From the NCBI RefSeq assembly GCF_028826155.1, contig NZ_JAQGPN010000001.1:4527501-4591500 (forward strand): DNA of 64,000 bases, read 5' to 3'. Each line of letters starts with the position of its first letter. Position 1 is the first letter of the stretch. Source of the stretch: Mesorhizobium shangrilense (GTDB lineage: Bacteria > Pseudomonadota > Alphaproteobacteria > Rhizobiales > Rhizobiaceae). Of this stretch, positions 11,019-19,063 are shown piece after piece. The position numbers were made by a program, and so were the translations under genes. The notes under the pieces were generated by a model. That model searched no databases. It was given only the letters and a program-made list of their open reading frames with translations, and was not told the DNA's origin.

Positions 11019-12095
11019 CTAGCCATCGGCCACGTCCGCCAGGAGCTTCGACTGGTGGTCCGAGATCAGCGCATCGACGATTTCGTCGAGTTCACCCTCC
11101 ATCACCCGGTCGAGCTTGTAGAGCGTCAGGTTGATCCGGTGGTCTGTCACCCTGCCCTGCGGGAAGTTGTAGGTCCGGATGCGCTCCGAACGATCGCCAG
11201 ACCCCACCTGCAGCTTGCGCGACTCCGACCGCTCGTCGGCCATCCGGCTGCGCTCCATGTCGTAGAGGCGCGCGCGAAGAATCTGCATGGCGCGGGCACG
11301 GTTCTGGTGCTGCGACTTCTCCGCCTGCACCACGATGATGCCGGTCGGGATGTGAGTGATGCGAACCGCCGAGTCGGTGGTGTTGACGTGCTGGCCGCCA
11401 GCGCCTGACGCCCGCATGGTGTCGATGCGGATGTCCTCGTTCCGGATCTCGATGTCGACGTCTGCGGCTTCCGGCAGCACGGCCACGGTGGCGGCGGAGG
11501 TATGGATGCGGCCCTGCGCTTCGGTTTCCGGCACACGCTGCACACGATGCACGCCTGACTCGAACTTCAGCTTGGCGAAGACGCCCTTGCCGGAGACGGT
11601 CGCGATGATTTCCTTGAAGCCGCCGACCTCGCCCTCGCTGGTGGACGCCACCTCGACGCGCCAGCCCTGGCTTGCGGCGTAGCGCTCGTACATGCGGAAA
11701 AGGTCGCCGGCGAACAGCGACGCCTCGTCGCCGCCGGTGCCGGCGCGAATCTCGAGAATGGCGTTCTTTTCGTCGGCGGCGTCCTTCGGCAGCAGCAGGA
11801 TCTGGATGTCGTGCTGCAAGGCCTCGATCCGCTCCTCGACGCCGGGGAGATCGGCTTCCGCCAATTCGCGCATTTCGTCGTCGGTCGCCTTGTCGTCCAG
11901 CATGGCGCCCAGGTCCGCGGCCTCGGCCTCGGCCGCACGCAGATCACGCACCTTGCCGACGATCTCCTGCAGGTCGGCATACTCGGACGCCATCTTCACA
12001 TATGCGTCGGGCTCGGGACCGGCGGCCATCTGCGCTTCGAGCATGTCGAAACGCTTGACGACTTGATCCATTCGGTCGCGTGGGAGGTTTATCAT
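11019..12095 (-). CDS. prfA: Peptide chain release factor 1
   Basis: RF1 recognises UAA and UAG stop codons and triggers hydrolysis of peptidyl-tRNA on the ribosome. The 358-residue product has normal length. The GGQ catalytic motif is in [19 protein letters not shown], and the stop-codon-reading tripeptide PxT appears as PET in [15 protein letters not shown], which marks RF1 rather than RF2. The N-terminus [20 protein letters not shown] fits rhizobial RF1. Transcription continues into prmC, whose product modifies the GGQ glutamine. The DNA upstream (12096-12270) is not coding and precedes the operators of a divergent ArsR gene. Confidence 0.97.
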   Translation of the reverse strand: MINLPRDRMDQVVKRFDMLEAQMAAGPEPDAYVKMASEYADLQEIVGKVRDLRAAEAEAADLGAMLDDKATDDEMRELAEADLPGVEERIEALQHDIQILLLPKDAADEKNAILEIRAGTGGDEASLFAGDLFRMYERYAASQGWRVEVASTSEGEVGGFKEIIATVSGKGVFAKLKFESGVHRVQRVPETEAQGRIHTSAATVAVLPEAADVDIEIRNEDIRIDTMRASGAGGQHVNTTDSAVRITHIPTGIIVVQAEKSQHQNRARAMQILRARLYDMERSRMADERSESRKLQVGSGDRSERIRTYNFPQGRVTDHRINLTLYKLDRVMEGELDEIVDALISDHQSKLLADVADG

Positions 12096-12270
12096 GCTTG
12101 GCGCTCTCTATACCGGAGGGGAAATAACGGAGATCGCGTGAAAGCTCAACGCGAGGATCTTTCTCGGACGTCGCGATTTCGAGCGCCGTGACGATCTGAC
12201 CGTCAGCCAGGAACGTCATGGGCGATCGGCGGCCGCGCCCGGCGCTCCAGGCTCACCAGCTTCGTCAATC

Positions 12271-12290
12271 ATTCAACCAATTGGTTGACT
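12271..12290. promoter_or_regulatory. ArsR operator 1
   Basis: Inverted repeat ATTCAACCA-AT-TGGTTGACT. The inner 16 bases (TCAACCAATTGGTTGA, 12273-12288) are a perfect palindrome. It covers the -35 hexamer TTGACT of the downstream promoter. The same motif recurs 40 bases further on over the start codon of the ArsR gene, so both copies are very likely binding sites for the encoded repressor. Confidence 0.8.
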
Positions 12291-12313
12291 CTCGTTTAGC
12301 ACTCCCTTATATT
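12285..12313 (+). promoter_or_regulatory. Sigma-70-type promoter of the ArsR/SRPBCC/SDR operon
   Basis: TTGACT (12285-12290) and TATATT (12308-12313) are separated by 17 bases, close to the housekeeping consensus. The predicted transcription start falls at about 12319-12321, on or next to the ATG of the ArsR gene at 12321. The messenger would therefore have no leader, and no ribosome-binding site is visible in front of that ATG. Confidence 0.7.
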
Positions 12314-12330
12314 CAACCACATGGTTGAAT
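12311..12330. promoter_or_regulatory. ArsR operator 2, overlapping the start codon
   Basis: Perfect 9-base arms ATTCAACCA and TGGTTGAAT around a 2-base spacer. The site is centred on the predicted transcription start and includes the ATG of the ArsR gene. With operator 1 it brackets the promoter, 40 bases centre to centre, a typical negative autoregulation layout. Confidence 0.8.
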
Positions 12331-12689
12331 TACAAACACCTCAGCTGAACGCCGTCTTCCACGCCCTCGGCGACGCCACGCGGCGACGGATGCTGCGCGA
12401 GCTTGCCGGCGGCGAGCGCACGGTCGGCGCGCTTGCGGAACCATTTGCCATCTCGCTGGCGGCGGCATCCAAGCACATCAAGGTGCTAGAGAGCGCCGGA
12501 CTGATCCGGCGCGAGGTACGTGGCCGCATGCATCTGTGCCGTCTCGAGCCCGGACCGCTCGCCAGCGCCCACGAATGGCTGGGCTTCTACGAGCGCTTCT
12601 GGAGCGGCCGCCTGGATGTGCTGGAAAGCCTTCTCCGCAAGGAAGACGAACGCCAACGCACCACCCCCAAGAAAGGAGACGACCGATGA
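12321..12689 (+). CDS. ArsR-family repressor (SRPBCC-linked type)
   Basis: A 122-residue winged-helix regulator. The ArsR DNA-binding region is clear: FHALGDATRRRMLRELAGGE, then ISLAAASKHIKVLESAGLI as recognition helix, then RGRMHLCRLEP as the wing. The usual metal-binding Cys set of ArsR/SmtB sensors is absent, as in the subfamily that precedes SRPBCC (AHSA1-like) genes; the inducer of that subfamily is generally unknown. Two copies of an ATTCAACCA inverted repeat flank and overlap the start, so it probably represses its own operon. Its TGA overlaps the ATG of the SRPBCC gene (ATGA), indicating translational coupling. The transcript is probably leaderless. Confidence 0.9.
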   Translation: MVELQTPQLNAVFHALGDATRRRMLRELAGGERTVGALAEPFAISLAAASKHIKVLESAGLIRREVRGRMHLCRLEPGPLASAHEWLGFYERFWSGRLDVLESLLRKEDERQRTTPKKGDDR

Positions 12690-13219
12690 CCGAACTCTCC
12701 ACCATCGACGCCTATGCCGTTCAGACCGAGCCCGCCACATTGAGGATCGAGCGCCTTCTGCCCGGCCCCATCGAGCGCGTGTGGGCATATCTCACCGACA
12801 GCGATCTGCGCCGGCAATGGCTGGCGTCCGGTCAGATGGACGCCAAGGTCGGCGCGCCTTTCGAGCTCGTCTGGCGGAACGACGAATTGACCGATCCGTC
12901 GGGCCAGCGGCCGGCCGGGTTCGCCGAAGAACACCGGATGGAAAGCCGCATTACGGTGTTCGATCCGTTCCGGAAGGTCGCCTTCACCTGGGGAGCCAGC
13001 GGTGAGGTTTCCTTCGAGCTCGAACCGACGGGCAAACAGGTGCTGCTCACCATCATCCATCGCCGCATCTCCGATCGCGCCAACATGCTGATGATCGGCG
13101 CCGGCTGGCATATGCATCTCGACATCCTCGTCGCCCGCGCGACAGGCAAGGAGCCCGAGCCGTTCTGGGACGGATGGAGCCGCCTGCGCGACGAATACGA
13201 CCGGCGGATACCGGCCTGA
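12686..13219 (+). CDS. SRPBCC (AHSA1-like) ligand-binding protein
   Basis: A 177-residue START/Bet v1-fold protein of the AHSA1 type, which forms a hydrophobic ligand-binding cavity; the natural ligand is not known. Recognisable parts are RIERLLPGPIERVWAYLTDS, RRQWLASGQMD, the beta-strand region KVAFTWGASGEVSFELEPTG, and the C-terminal helix with GWHMHLDILVAR. The ATG at 12686 overlaps the ArsR stop codon and has an AAAGGAG ribosome-binding site inside the upstream gene. ArsR-SRPBCC pairs of this kind are common in Rhizobiales and are thought to act as a sensor or effector module. A short-chain dehydrogenase-like gene follows 39 bases later. Confidence 0.88.
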   Translation: MTELSTIDAYAVQTEPATLRIERLLPGPIERVWAYLTDSDLRRQWLASGQMDAKVGAPFELVWRNDELTDPSGQRPAGFAEEHRMESRITVFDPFRKVAFTWGASGEVSFELEPTGKQVLLTIIHRRISDRANMLMIGAGWHMHLDILVARATGKEPEPFWDGWSRLRDEYDRRIPA

Positions 13220-13258
13220 CGCAGCCTACCGCATCTAAGCGACATGGAGGGGAGAGCG

Positions 13259-14020
13259 ATGCTCCTGGACGGAAAGACAGCGATCGTCTTCGGCGGCGGC
13301 GGGGCCATCGGCGGCGCAGTCGCCAAGGCCTTCGCCCGCGAAGGCGCAAGCGTGTTCCTCAGCGGACGCCATGCGGCATCCGTGGAGGCGGTCGCCGCCG
13401 ACATCAGGGCGTCGGGCGGGAAGGCGCAGACGGCAGTCGTCGACGCACTCGACGAAACAGCCGTCGAGCGGCATACCGCGGAGGTCGCCGAACGATGGGG
13501 CGGCATCGACGTCATGCTCAACGCCATGGGCTTCCAGCCGGTGCAGGGCGTGCCGTTGATGGATCTCTCGCCGCGGGATTTTTCCTTCCCCATAGCGACG
13601 TGGACCAGCTCCCAGTTCCTCACCGCGCGAGCCGCGGGCCGCCACATGGTGAAAAAGGACTCAGGCGTGATCCTGACCCTCTCCGCCTCGCCGGCGCGGC
13701 TGGCGCTGGCGGGCACCGGCGGCTTCGGCGTCGCCTGCGCGGCGGTCGAAGGCCTGTCGCGCACGCTTGCCGCTGAGTTCGGCCCGCAGGGCGTGCGCGT
13801 CGTGTGCATTCGGCCGCAGCGCATCGGCGAGACAATGTCGGAAGCCGATTTCCCGGTGCCGCGCGACGAGTTCATCGGCGTCCTCGAAGGCATGACGCTG
13901 ACAAAGAGGCTGCCGACGCTGGCCGACGTCGCCAACACGGCGGCGTTCCTCGCCTCGAACCAGGCCGCGGCAATGTCCGGCGCGGTGGCCAATCTCACAT
14001 GCGGGATGAGCGTAGACTAG
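13259..14020 (+). CDS. SDR-family oxidoreductase-like protein, active site altered
   Basis: A 253-residue Rossmann-fold short-chain dehydrogenase/reductase homologue. The cofactor motif is present (VFGGGGAIGGAVAKAF, a Gly-rich GxxxGxG type) and so is the Ser region (LTLSASPAR, about residues 141-147). Where the family has YxxxK the sequence reads FGVAC, with Phe at 156 and Cys at 160, so both key catalytic residues are replaced. It may be a divergent or regulatory SDR, or work by another mechanism. The ATG at 13259 is preceded by GGAGGGGAG; an upstream in-frame ATG at 13244 lies inside that purine tract and is less likely. It is probably the third gene of the ArsR operon. Confidence 0.85.
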   Translation: MLLDGKTAIVFGGGGAIGGAVAKAFAREGASVFLSGRHAASVEAVAADIRASGGKAQTAVVDALDETAVERHTAEVAERWGGIDVMLNAMGFQPVQGVPLMDLSPRDFSFPIATWTSSQFLTARAAGRHMVKKDSGVILTLSASPARLALAGTGGFGVACAAVEGLSRTLAAEFGPQGVRVVCIRPQRIGETMSEADFPVPRDEFIGVLEGMTLTKRLPTLADVANTAAFLASNQAAAMSGAVANLTCGMSVD

Positions 14021-14117
14021 TCGGGCGTGTCAAAGTTTCAGGCGGCAGCGAGGCGCTTTGACGGTTTGCTGCCCCTGCCGACGCTCGCGTGTTCTCTTCG
14101 CTCGGAGCTGCGCCTTG

Positions 14118-16388
14118 TCAGATCGGGATGTTGTGGTCGGCTGCGAAGGTGTGCAGCAGCGCCCGCATCGGCAGCTGGGCGCTCGGGCCTTCCAGGTTGT
14201 CGTCGAAGAAGGTCTTCAGCTCCGAGATCGGCGTCTCGAGAAGCATTGCCTTGACCGGGCCGATCGACGCCGGCGACATCGAGATGGAACGGAAACCGAC
14301 GCCGATCAGGGCGAGAGCCGAAATCGGCTTGCCGGCAAGCTCGCCGCACAGGGTGACCGGCGTTCCCGTCCGTGCGCCGGCCGCCGCGATCTGCTTCAGG
14401 ACGCGCAGGAACGGCACCGACAGCGGGTCGAAGCGGTCGGAGAGCTGGGTGTTGCCGCGGTCCGTCGCCATGACGAACTGGAACAGGTCGTTGGAGCCGA
14501 CGGAGACGAAGTCGACCGCCGCCATCAGTTCGTCGAGCTGCCACAGCAGCGACGGCACCTCCAGCATGGCGCCGACCTTCAAAATGTTCGGCAGGTCGTG
14601 GCCGAAGCGCGACAGATGGCGGACCTCGCGGTCGATCAATTCGCGGGCCTGCGCGATCTCGCCGAGTTCGGTGACCATCGGCAGCATCAGCCTGAGCTCG
14701 CGCCCGCCGGCGGCGCGCAACAGGGCGCGGACCTGGGTCCTGAGCAGGCCGGGACGGTCGAGGGTCAGCCGGATGGCGCGCCAGCCCAGCGCCGGATTCT
14801 CCTCGTGCGCCACAGTCTTGAAATAGGGCAGGACCTTGTCGCCGCCGATGTCGATGGTGCGGAACGTGACCGGCTTGCCGCGCGCGGCGTCGAGGACGTC
14901 GCGGTAGAGCCGCTCCTGCTGCTCGGCGCGCGGAAACGCGGCGGCGACCATGAACTGCAGTTCTGTGCGAAACAGGCCAATGCCCGCCGCCCCTGAGTCG
15001 GCAAGCTGCGGCAGATCCACCGCAAGCCCGGCGTTCATCAGCAGATCGACCTTGACGCCGTCCCTGGAAACCGACGGTTTTGAACGCAGCTCGCGGTAGA
15101 CCTCCTGCCGGCGGGCGCGGAACCGCACCTTCTCCGAATAGGCCGCCTCAAGGTCGGGCTGGGGCCTCAGGTGGATGACGCCCTCTTCGCCGTCGACGAT
15201 GATGGCGTCGCCGTTCTCCGCCATGGAGACGGCGCCCTTCATCTGGCCGGCGACGGGAATCCCCATGGCGCGCGCCACGATGACGACGTGGCTGGTCACC
15301 GCACCGTCCTCGAGCACTAGGCCGCGCAGCTTGTCGCGCGGATAGTCGAGCAGTTCGGCCGCGCCCATCGAGCGGGCGACGATGATGGCGTCCTTCGGCA
15401 GCGAGGCGGCCACATCCTCGGGGCCACGGCCCAGGAGCTGGCGCAGGAGCCGGTTCGCGAGATCGTCGAAGTCGCTCATGCGCTCGCGAAGATACGGGTC
15501 GGTCATGTGCAGCATGCGCGCGCGCATGTCGCTCTGCACCTTCTCGACCGCCGCCTCCGCGGTGAGGCCGTTGCGCACAGCCTCTTCCAGCCGTCGCACC
15601 CAGCCGCGGTCGTTGGCGAACATGCGATACGCCTCAAGGACGGCGCGATGCTCGCCCTCGAAGGCGACGTCGCGGCGCGACAGCATGTCGTCGATGGACA
15701 GGCGCAGCGAGCCCAGAGCCGTGTCGAGGCGCTCGACCTCCTGGTCGCTGTCCTCGTTGAACAGGTTGGTGACGACGATGCGCGGCTCGTGCAGGACGAC
15801 GTGACCGAGGCCGATGCCTTCGTTGAAGGAAAGGCCGTCAATTGTGACGGGACGCGTCAGGTCGAGTTCGAGGCCCGGCCGCGTCAACCGCACGAGGTCG
15901 CCGGTGGCGATCATCTCGGCGATGACCATGGCCGTCGTCTCGAGGGCTTCAATCTCGTCCTCGCGATAGACGCGCTTGGTTCGGTTCTGGACGACGAGGA
16001 CGCCGAGCGTGCGCCCCGCGCGCAGCACCGGCACGCCGAGGAAGGAGTTGTAGATCTCCTCGCCCGTCTCCGGCAGGTAGGTGAAGGCCGGGTGCTGCTG
16101 AGCGTCGGAGAGGTTCAGCGGCCGCGCGCTGGCGGCGATGGTGCCGACGAGGCCCTGCCCCAGCCGGAGCTGCGCCAAGTGGACGGCACCGGGGTTCAGA
16201 CCCTCGGTGGCATAGAGTTCGAGGACGGAGTCGGCGCGCAGGATATAGAGCGAGCAGACCTCGGCGACCATGTTGGACGCGATCTCACGCACGATGCGAT
16301 CGAGCCGCGCCTGCGGCTCGAGCGGCTCCGCCATGAGCTCGCGGAGCCTTTTCAGCAATACGCGTGGGCCGGCGGCCATATCACGCAT
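14118..16388 (-). CDS. ptsP: PEP-protein phosphotransferase PtsP (EI-Ntr)
   Basis: PtsP autophosphorylates from phosphoenolpyruvate and passes phosphate to NPr (PtsO), starting the nitrogen PTS, a regulatory cascade. The 756-residue product has an N-terminal GAF domain (about 20-165, SLYILRADSVLELYATEG), the EI N-terminal domain with the phosphorylated His in DGAVTSHVVIVARAMGIP, and a C-terminal PEP-binding barrel with GLFRTELQFM, RTIDIGGDK and SVGSNDLFQFVMATDR. Length and order are as expected. It follows lysC on the same strand (79 bases), a neighbourhood seen in other rhizobia. The ArsR cassette lies between it and prfA. Confidence 0.96.
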   Translation of the reverse strand: MRDMAAGPRVLLKRLRELMAEPLEPQARLDRIVREIASNMVAEVCSLYILRADSVLELYATEGLNPGAVHLAQLRLGQGLVGTIAASARPLNLSDAQQHPAFTYLPETGEEIYNSFLGVPVLRAGRTLGVLVVQNRTKRVYREDEIEALETTAMVIAEMIATGDLVRLTRPGLELDLTRPVTIDGLSFNEGIGLGHVVLHEPRIVVTNLFNEDSDQEVERLDTALGSLRLSIDDMLSRRDVAFEGEHRAVLEAYRMFANDRGWVRRLEEAVRNGLTAEAAVEKVQSDMRARMLHMTDPYLRERMSDFDDLANRLLRQLLGRGPEDVAASLPKDAIIVARSMGAAELLDYPRDKLRGLVLEDGAVTSHVVIVARAMGIPVAGQMKGAVSMAENGDAIIVDGEEGVIHLRPQPDLEAAYSEKVRFRARRQEVYRELRSKPSVSRDGVKVDLLMNAGLAVDLPQLADSGAAGIGLFRTELQFMVAAAFPRAEQQERLYRDVLDAARGKPVTFRTIDIGGDKVLPYFKTVAHEENPALGWRAIRLTLDRPGLLRTQVRALLRAAGGRELRLMLPMVTELGEIAQARELIDREVRHLSRFGHDLPNILKVGAMLEVPSLLWQLDELMAAVDFVSVGSNDLFQFVMATDRGNTQLSDRFDPLSVPFLRVLKQIAAAGARTGTPVTLCGELAGKPISALALIGVGFRSISMSPASIGPVKAMLLETPISELKTFFDDNLEGPSAQLPMRALLHTFAADHNIPI

Positions 16389-16467
16389 TCAAGTCGTCTC
16401 TCCAACGGCTATGGCCGGAGAGCGCGCGGCCCACCGGCGAATCCGGGAAAATCAATACCAATCCGAC

Positions 16468-17721
16468 TTAGTGCTTATCCAGACCATACACGGAATGCAA
16501 AGTCCGAACCGCAAGTTCCGTGTATGGACCGTCGATCAGTATCGAGATTTTGATCTCGGACGTGGTGATTGCACGGATATTGATCGATTTTTCGGCAAGG
16601 GCGCGGAAGGCCGTGGCGGCGACGCCGGCGTGGCTGCGCATCCCGATGCCGATGACCGACACCTTCGACATGCCTTCCTCGTGCTGGACGACGTCGAAGC
16701 CGACCGTGTCCTTCACGCGTTCCAGAACGGCCAGCGCCTTGGCGGTGTCGCCCGAAGGCACGGTAAACGTCATATCGGTCGACTTGCCGTCCTCGGAGAT
16801 GTTCTGGACGATCATGTCAACATTGATGTTGGCCTCGGCCAGCGGCAGGAAGATGCCGGCGGCCACGCCCGGGCGGTCGGCGACGCGACGAAGCGAGATC
16901 TGCGCCTCGTCCTTGGCATAGGCGATACCGGTGACGACTTGCTGTTCCACGATTTCATCCTCGTCGCAAATAAGCGTTCCAGGCGGATTCAAGAGATCGC
17001 CCATGCCGGGCGCGTCCGGCTCCGCGAAGGAGGAGCGGACGAAGGTGCGCACCTTGTGCACCATGGCGAGCTCGACGGAGCGCACCTGAAGCACCTTGGC
17101 GCCGAGCGAGGCCATCTCGAGCATTTCCTCGAAAGTGATCTTGTCAAGGCGGCGCGCCTTGGGCTCGATGCGCGGGTCGGTGGTGTAGACGCCGTCGACG
17201 TCGGTGTAGATGTCGCAGCGGTCGGCCTTCACCGCGGCGGCGATCGCGACCGCGCTGGTGTCCGAGCCGCCGCGACCGAGCGTCGCGATGCGGTTGTCGG
17301 GCGCGATGCCCTGGAAGCCGGCGACCACGGCCACCTGACCCTCGCCGAAGCGCTTGATCAGGAAAGAGCCGTCGATGTCGGTGATGCGCGCGGCGCCATG
17401 GGCGCCGTCGGTCTTGATCGGGATCTGCCAACCCTGCCAGGAGCGGGCGTTGACGCCCATGTTCTGCAGCGTGATCGCCAGAAGGCCGGCGGTCACCTGC
17501 TCGCCGGAGGCGACCACGGCGTCATATTCGCGCGCGTCGTGCATCGGCGAGGCTTCGCGCGTCCAGGCGACCAGTTCGTTGGTCTTGCCCGCCATGGCCG
17601 AAACCACGACTGCGACTTCGTTGCCGGCGTCGACCTCACGTTTGACGTGGCGCGCCACATTACGGATGCGAGCGATGTCGGCGACCGAAGTCCCGCCGAA
17701 TTTCATCACGATACGCGCCAT
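16468..17721 (-). CDS. lysC: Aspartate kinase
   Basis: Aspartate kinase phosphorylates L-aspartate, the first step towards lysine, methionine, threonine and diaminopimelate. The 417-residue product has the kinase domain with N-terminal KFGGTSVADIARIRNVA, the catalytic region GRGGSDTSAVAIAAA and DVDGVYTTDPRI, and two C-terminal ACT domains (about 265-410) that bind feedback inhibitors such as lysine or threonine. It is monofunctional, with no homoserine dehydrogenase part. The gene precedes ptsP on the same strand. The 169 bases upstream hold a terminator hairpin of the preceding citrate synthase gene. Confidence 0.97.
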   Translation of the reverse strand: MARIVMKFGGTSVADIARIRNVARHVKREVDAGNEVAVVVSAMAGKTNELVAWTREASPMHDAREYDAVVASGEQVTAGLLAITLQNMGVNARSWQGWQIPIKTDGAHGAARITDIDGSFLIKRFGEGQVAVVAGFQGIAPDNRIATLGRGGSDTSAVAIAAAVKADRCDIYTDVDGVYTTDPRIEPKARRLDKITFEEMLEMASLGAKVLQVRSVELAMVHKVRTFVRSSFAEPDAPGMGDLLNPPGTLICDEDEIVEQQVVTGIAYAKDEAQISLRRVADRPGVAAGIFLPLAEANINVDMIVQNISEDGKSTDMTFTVPSGDTAKALAVLERVKDTVGFDVVQHEEGMSKVSVIGIGMRSHAGVAATAFRALAEKSINIRAITTSEIKISILIDGPYTELAVRTLHSVYGLDKH

Positions 17722-17756
17722 GTGTCAGAACGCCCTGGAAAATCCGCCGAGGCGGT

Positions 17757-17793
17757 AAAACCAAACGAAAGCGCCTCGGTCGAGCCGAGGCGC
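17757..17793 (-). terminator. Intrinsic terminator after the citrate synthase gene
   Basis: On the minus strand a perfect 9-bp stem (GCGCCTCGG with CCGAGGCGC, 17793-17771, 5-base loop) is followed by the T-rich tail TTTCGTTTGGTTTT. It sits about 100 bases after the stop of the citrate synthase gene and before lysC, so it should separate the two. Confidence 0.65.
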
Positions 17794-17890
17794 GAAATGC
17801 GCGGCCTCCTTAGCCAAAACGACAAGCATCTGCAAGCTTTTGAGGCGAAGGCGCGACATCCGGCCCGCAGGTCTGCCGGACGGGGCGCGG

Positions 17891-18982
17891 CTAACCGGCC
17901 GGCATCGTCCCGACATAGGCCGCGGCAGGCCTGAGCAGACGGCCATTCTTCTGCTGTTCAAGCGCATGCGCGGTCCATCCGGCTGCGCGGGCGGCGGCGA
18001 AGATCGGCGTGAAGGCCTGGCGCGGGATGCCGAGAGCATCGAGCAGGATGGCGGTGTAGAACTCGACATTGGTATCCAGAGCCCGGTCTGGCTTGGCCCT
18101 GGCGAGCGCCTGGCGCGCATAGGCCTCCACCTCGGCCGCGAGGCCGAGCTCCGCCTCGCTCCTGCCGAGCAGACCGACCGCATGCTTCAGCACGTCCGCC
18201 CGGGGGTCGCGGACGCGGTAGACACGGTGGCCGAAGCCCATCAGCCGCTCGCCGCGGACAAGGGCGGCGTCGATCCATGGCGCGATGTTCTCGCGCCTGC
18301 CGATGGCATCGAGCATCTCCAGCACAGGCTCGGGCGCGCCGCCGTGCAGCGGCCCGGTAAGCGCACAGTAGCCTGCGGTGACCGCCATGAAGAGGCCGGC
18401 ACCTGTCGAGGCGACGACGCGGGCGGCGAAGGTGGAGGCGTTCATGCTGTGGTCGGAGACGGTGACGAGATAGGTATCGAGCGCCTTGGCTTCTGCGTCC
18501 GAAGGCGCGACGCCCCGGATCATGCGCAGGGTATCGGCGGCGTGCGGGAGGTCCGCGGAGGGCGCAACCGGCTGTTCGCCCTGCCGGGCGCGGACGAGTG
18601 CCGCCGCAATGACCGGCATGGCCCCGACGATAGCGGCTTCGGGCGGAAGGTCCGGATCCGGCTGCAATGCCGCGACGGCAGCACGGAAAGCGGCGACGAT
18701 CGGCATGCCTTCGGTGACGGCAAGCATGGCGGGCAGGCGGTCGAAGGCGCGCAGGCGCGCGGTCGCCAAGGCCGCGCCGACCGACGTGGCGTCGCGCTGC
18801 TGCGCGTCGGCAAGCGACCAAAGGCGTGCGGCGACCTCCTCGAAGCCGGCTTCCAGGGCCAGCCGCTCCACCGCCTCACCGGCGATGACCAGCACACCGC
18901 GCTCGCCGTCGATATGCGACAGGCGCGTCTCGGCCGCGGCGACGCCGTCGAGACCGATCAGGGACTTGGGGTGGTGTGTCAT
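17891..18982 (-). CDS. Citrate synthase family protein (short type)
   Basis: A 363-residue member of the citrate/2-methylcitrate synthase family, which condenses acetyl- or propionyl-CoA with oxaloacetate. The two catalytic His motifs are present (PLHGGAPEP and GFGHRVYRVRDPRAD). The catalytic Asp of the family (NVDFYSG in GltA) is Glu here, in NVEFYTA, so activity is uncertain. The ATG at 18982 has a GGAGAAAG ribosome-binding site; the frame is open further upstream but without a start supported by one. It is divergent from a second citrate synthase homologue carrying a DNA-binding domain, with a long inverted repeat between them. The housekeeping gltA is probably elsewhere. Confidence 0.85.
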   Translation of the reverse strand: MTHHPKSLIGLDGVAAAETRLSHIDGERGVLVIAGEAVERLALEAGFEEVAARLWSLADAQQRDATSVGAALATARLRAFDRLPAMLAVTEGMPIVAAFRAAVAALQPDPDLPPEAAIVGAMPVIAAALVRARQGEQPVAPSADLPHAADTLRMIRGVAPSDAEAKALDTYLVTVSDHSMNASTFAARVVASTGAGLFMAVTAGYCALTGPLHGGAPEPVLEMLDAIGRRENIAPWIDAALVRGERLMGFGHRVYRVRDPRADVLKHAVGLLGRSEAELGLAAEVEAYARQALARAKPDRALDTNVEFYTAILLDALGIPRQAFTPIFAAARAAGWTAHALEQQKNGRLLRPAAAYVGTMPAG

Positions 18983-19020
18983 TGTCTTTCTCCATGTCTT
19001 TCCCCGCAAGATCATGGCTC

Positions 19021-19063
19021 TTTTCATATTGATCAATCTTGATTAGCTTGATCAATATGAAAA
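19021..19063. promoter_or_regulatory. Long perfect inverted repeat between divergent citrate synthase genes
   Basis: Arms of 16 bases, TTTTCATATTGATCAA (19021-19036) and its exact reverse complement (19048-19063), surround an 11-base spacer. Each arm ends in the palindrome TTGATCAA, and the spacer holds a third TTGAT, so TTGAT occurs three times at 9-10 base steps (19029, 19039, 19048), about one helical turn apart. The right arm covers the ATG of the HTH-citrate synthase gene at 19057. The geometry is that of a cooperative operator controlling both divergent genes; the obvious candidate regulator is the HTH-citrate synthase itself. Confidence 0.8.
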
